Translations under genes and position numbers: made by a program
Source of the DNA: an uncultured Aquimarina sp.
GTDB taxonomy: Bacteria > Bacteroidota > Bacteroidia > Flavobacteriales > Flavobacteriaceae
Length of the DNA: 64,000 nt
Reading direction: 5' to 3'
Assembly: GCA_947498785.1 (NCBI GenBank)
Contig: CANMLS010000026.1
Coordinates: forward strand, 16,761-80,760
The notes under the pieces: generated by a model
The model's input: the letters and a program-made list of their open reading frames with translations, nothing else
Told to the model about the DNA's origin: nothing
Database searches by the model: none
In this document: in pieces, positions 63,957 through 64,000 of the stretch
Layout: every line of letters begins with the position of its first letter
Position numbering within the stretch: the stretch's first letter is position 1

Positions 63957-64000
63957 CATTAAAATAATCTTAACTGATTATCTTTTTTCAAAACCTTATA

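Noticed and set aside
1-64000. Looked for tRNA, rRNA, CRISPR, prophage and intact insertion sequences
   Set aside because: No cloverleaf, regular repeat-spacer array, transposase motif or phage gene was seen by eye. A tRNA scan could still reveal something missed.

Overview
The window is one contiguous piece of a low-GC chromosome from a gliding member of the Bacteroidetes, most likely a marine Flavobacteriaceae (Aquimarina-like, by my reading only). Supporting signs are gldA, gldB and gldC, a large secreted protein with a type IX secretion (T9SS) C-terminal domain, several lipoproteins, Bacteroidetes-type promoters (-7 TAnnTTTG), and gene orders that I recognise from flavobacteria. I see no tRNA, rRNA, CRISPR array, prophage or intact insertion sequence. 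Nearly all of it is core metabolism and housekeeping, so the interest lies mostly in regulatory DNA and in unusual versions of known genes.

Layout. 1-8.4 kb: start of the dcw cluster (mraZ, rsmH, minus strand, with a three-box MraZ operator), then a hydrolase and engB on plus, gldC/gldB on minus, nadE and an atypical LuxR-type response regulator on plus, and dnaG on minus. 8.5-14.6 kb: a T9SS-secreted multidomain protein, then an ECF sigma / putative anti-sigma / beta-barrel module. 14.7-24.7 kb: prenyl synthase, rlmN, a chalcone-isomerase-like/DUF2147 fusion, queA, aroA, a MazG-like pyrophosphohydrolase, a decayed DUF3857 gene, dtd and rsgA. 24.7-28.9 kb: an aromatic amino-acid operon (pheA, aminotransferase, tyrA, DAHP synthase-chorismate mutase) preceded by an unannotated 25-residue leader peptide rich in Phe and Tyr, plus a terminator: a complete-looking translation-coupled attenuator. 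29.1-34.5 kb: threonine catabolism (tdh, kbl) divergent from an Lrp-type regulator, a GH1 glycosidase, and gldA. 34.5-39.8 kb: a five-PAS hybrid-like sensing pair (histidine kinase plus receiver), a GIN-domain lipoprotein and a PagL-like outer membrane enzyme.

40-63.8 kb is a sulfur/methionine supercluster on the minus strand. It holds (i) a SAM riboswitch followed by MetH encoded as two genes, a DinB-like gene, and metF after a structured intergenic repeat; (ii) an assimilatory sulfate reduction operon running DUF2061, cysH, cysD, cysN, ferredoxin-type sulfite reductase, cobA, precorrin-2 dehydrogenase, ferredoxin-NADP reductase and ferredoxin; and (iii) a second SAM riboswitch followed by metY, metX, thrA, a diheme cytochrome c peroxidase, an OsmC protein and a gamma-synthase. 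Together these genes take sulfate to sulfide with ferredoxin as electron donor, make siroheme for the reductase, and feed sulfide into O-acetylhomoserine and then homocysteine and methionine.

The most promising discovery is the aromatic attenuator at 28771-28957. Secondary items are the candidate operators upstream of mraZ, the cys operon and tdh/lrp, the receiver with Glu in place of the phospho-acceptor Asp, DnaG without zinc ligands, the sulfite reductase-HEPN fusion, and the structured repeat near 41.1-41.2 kb.
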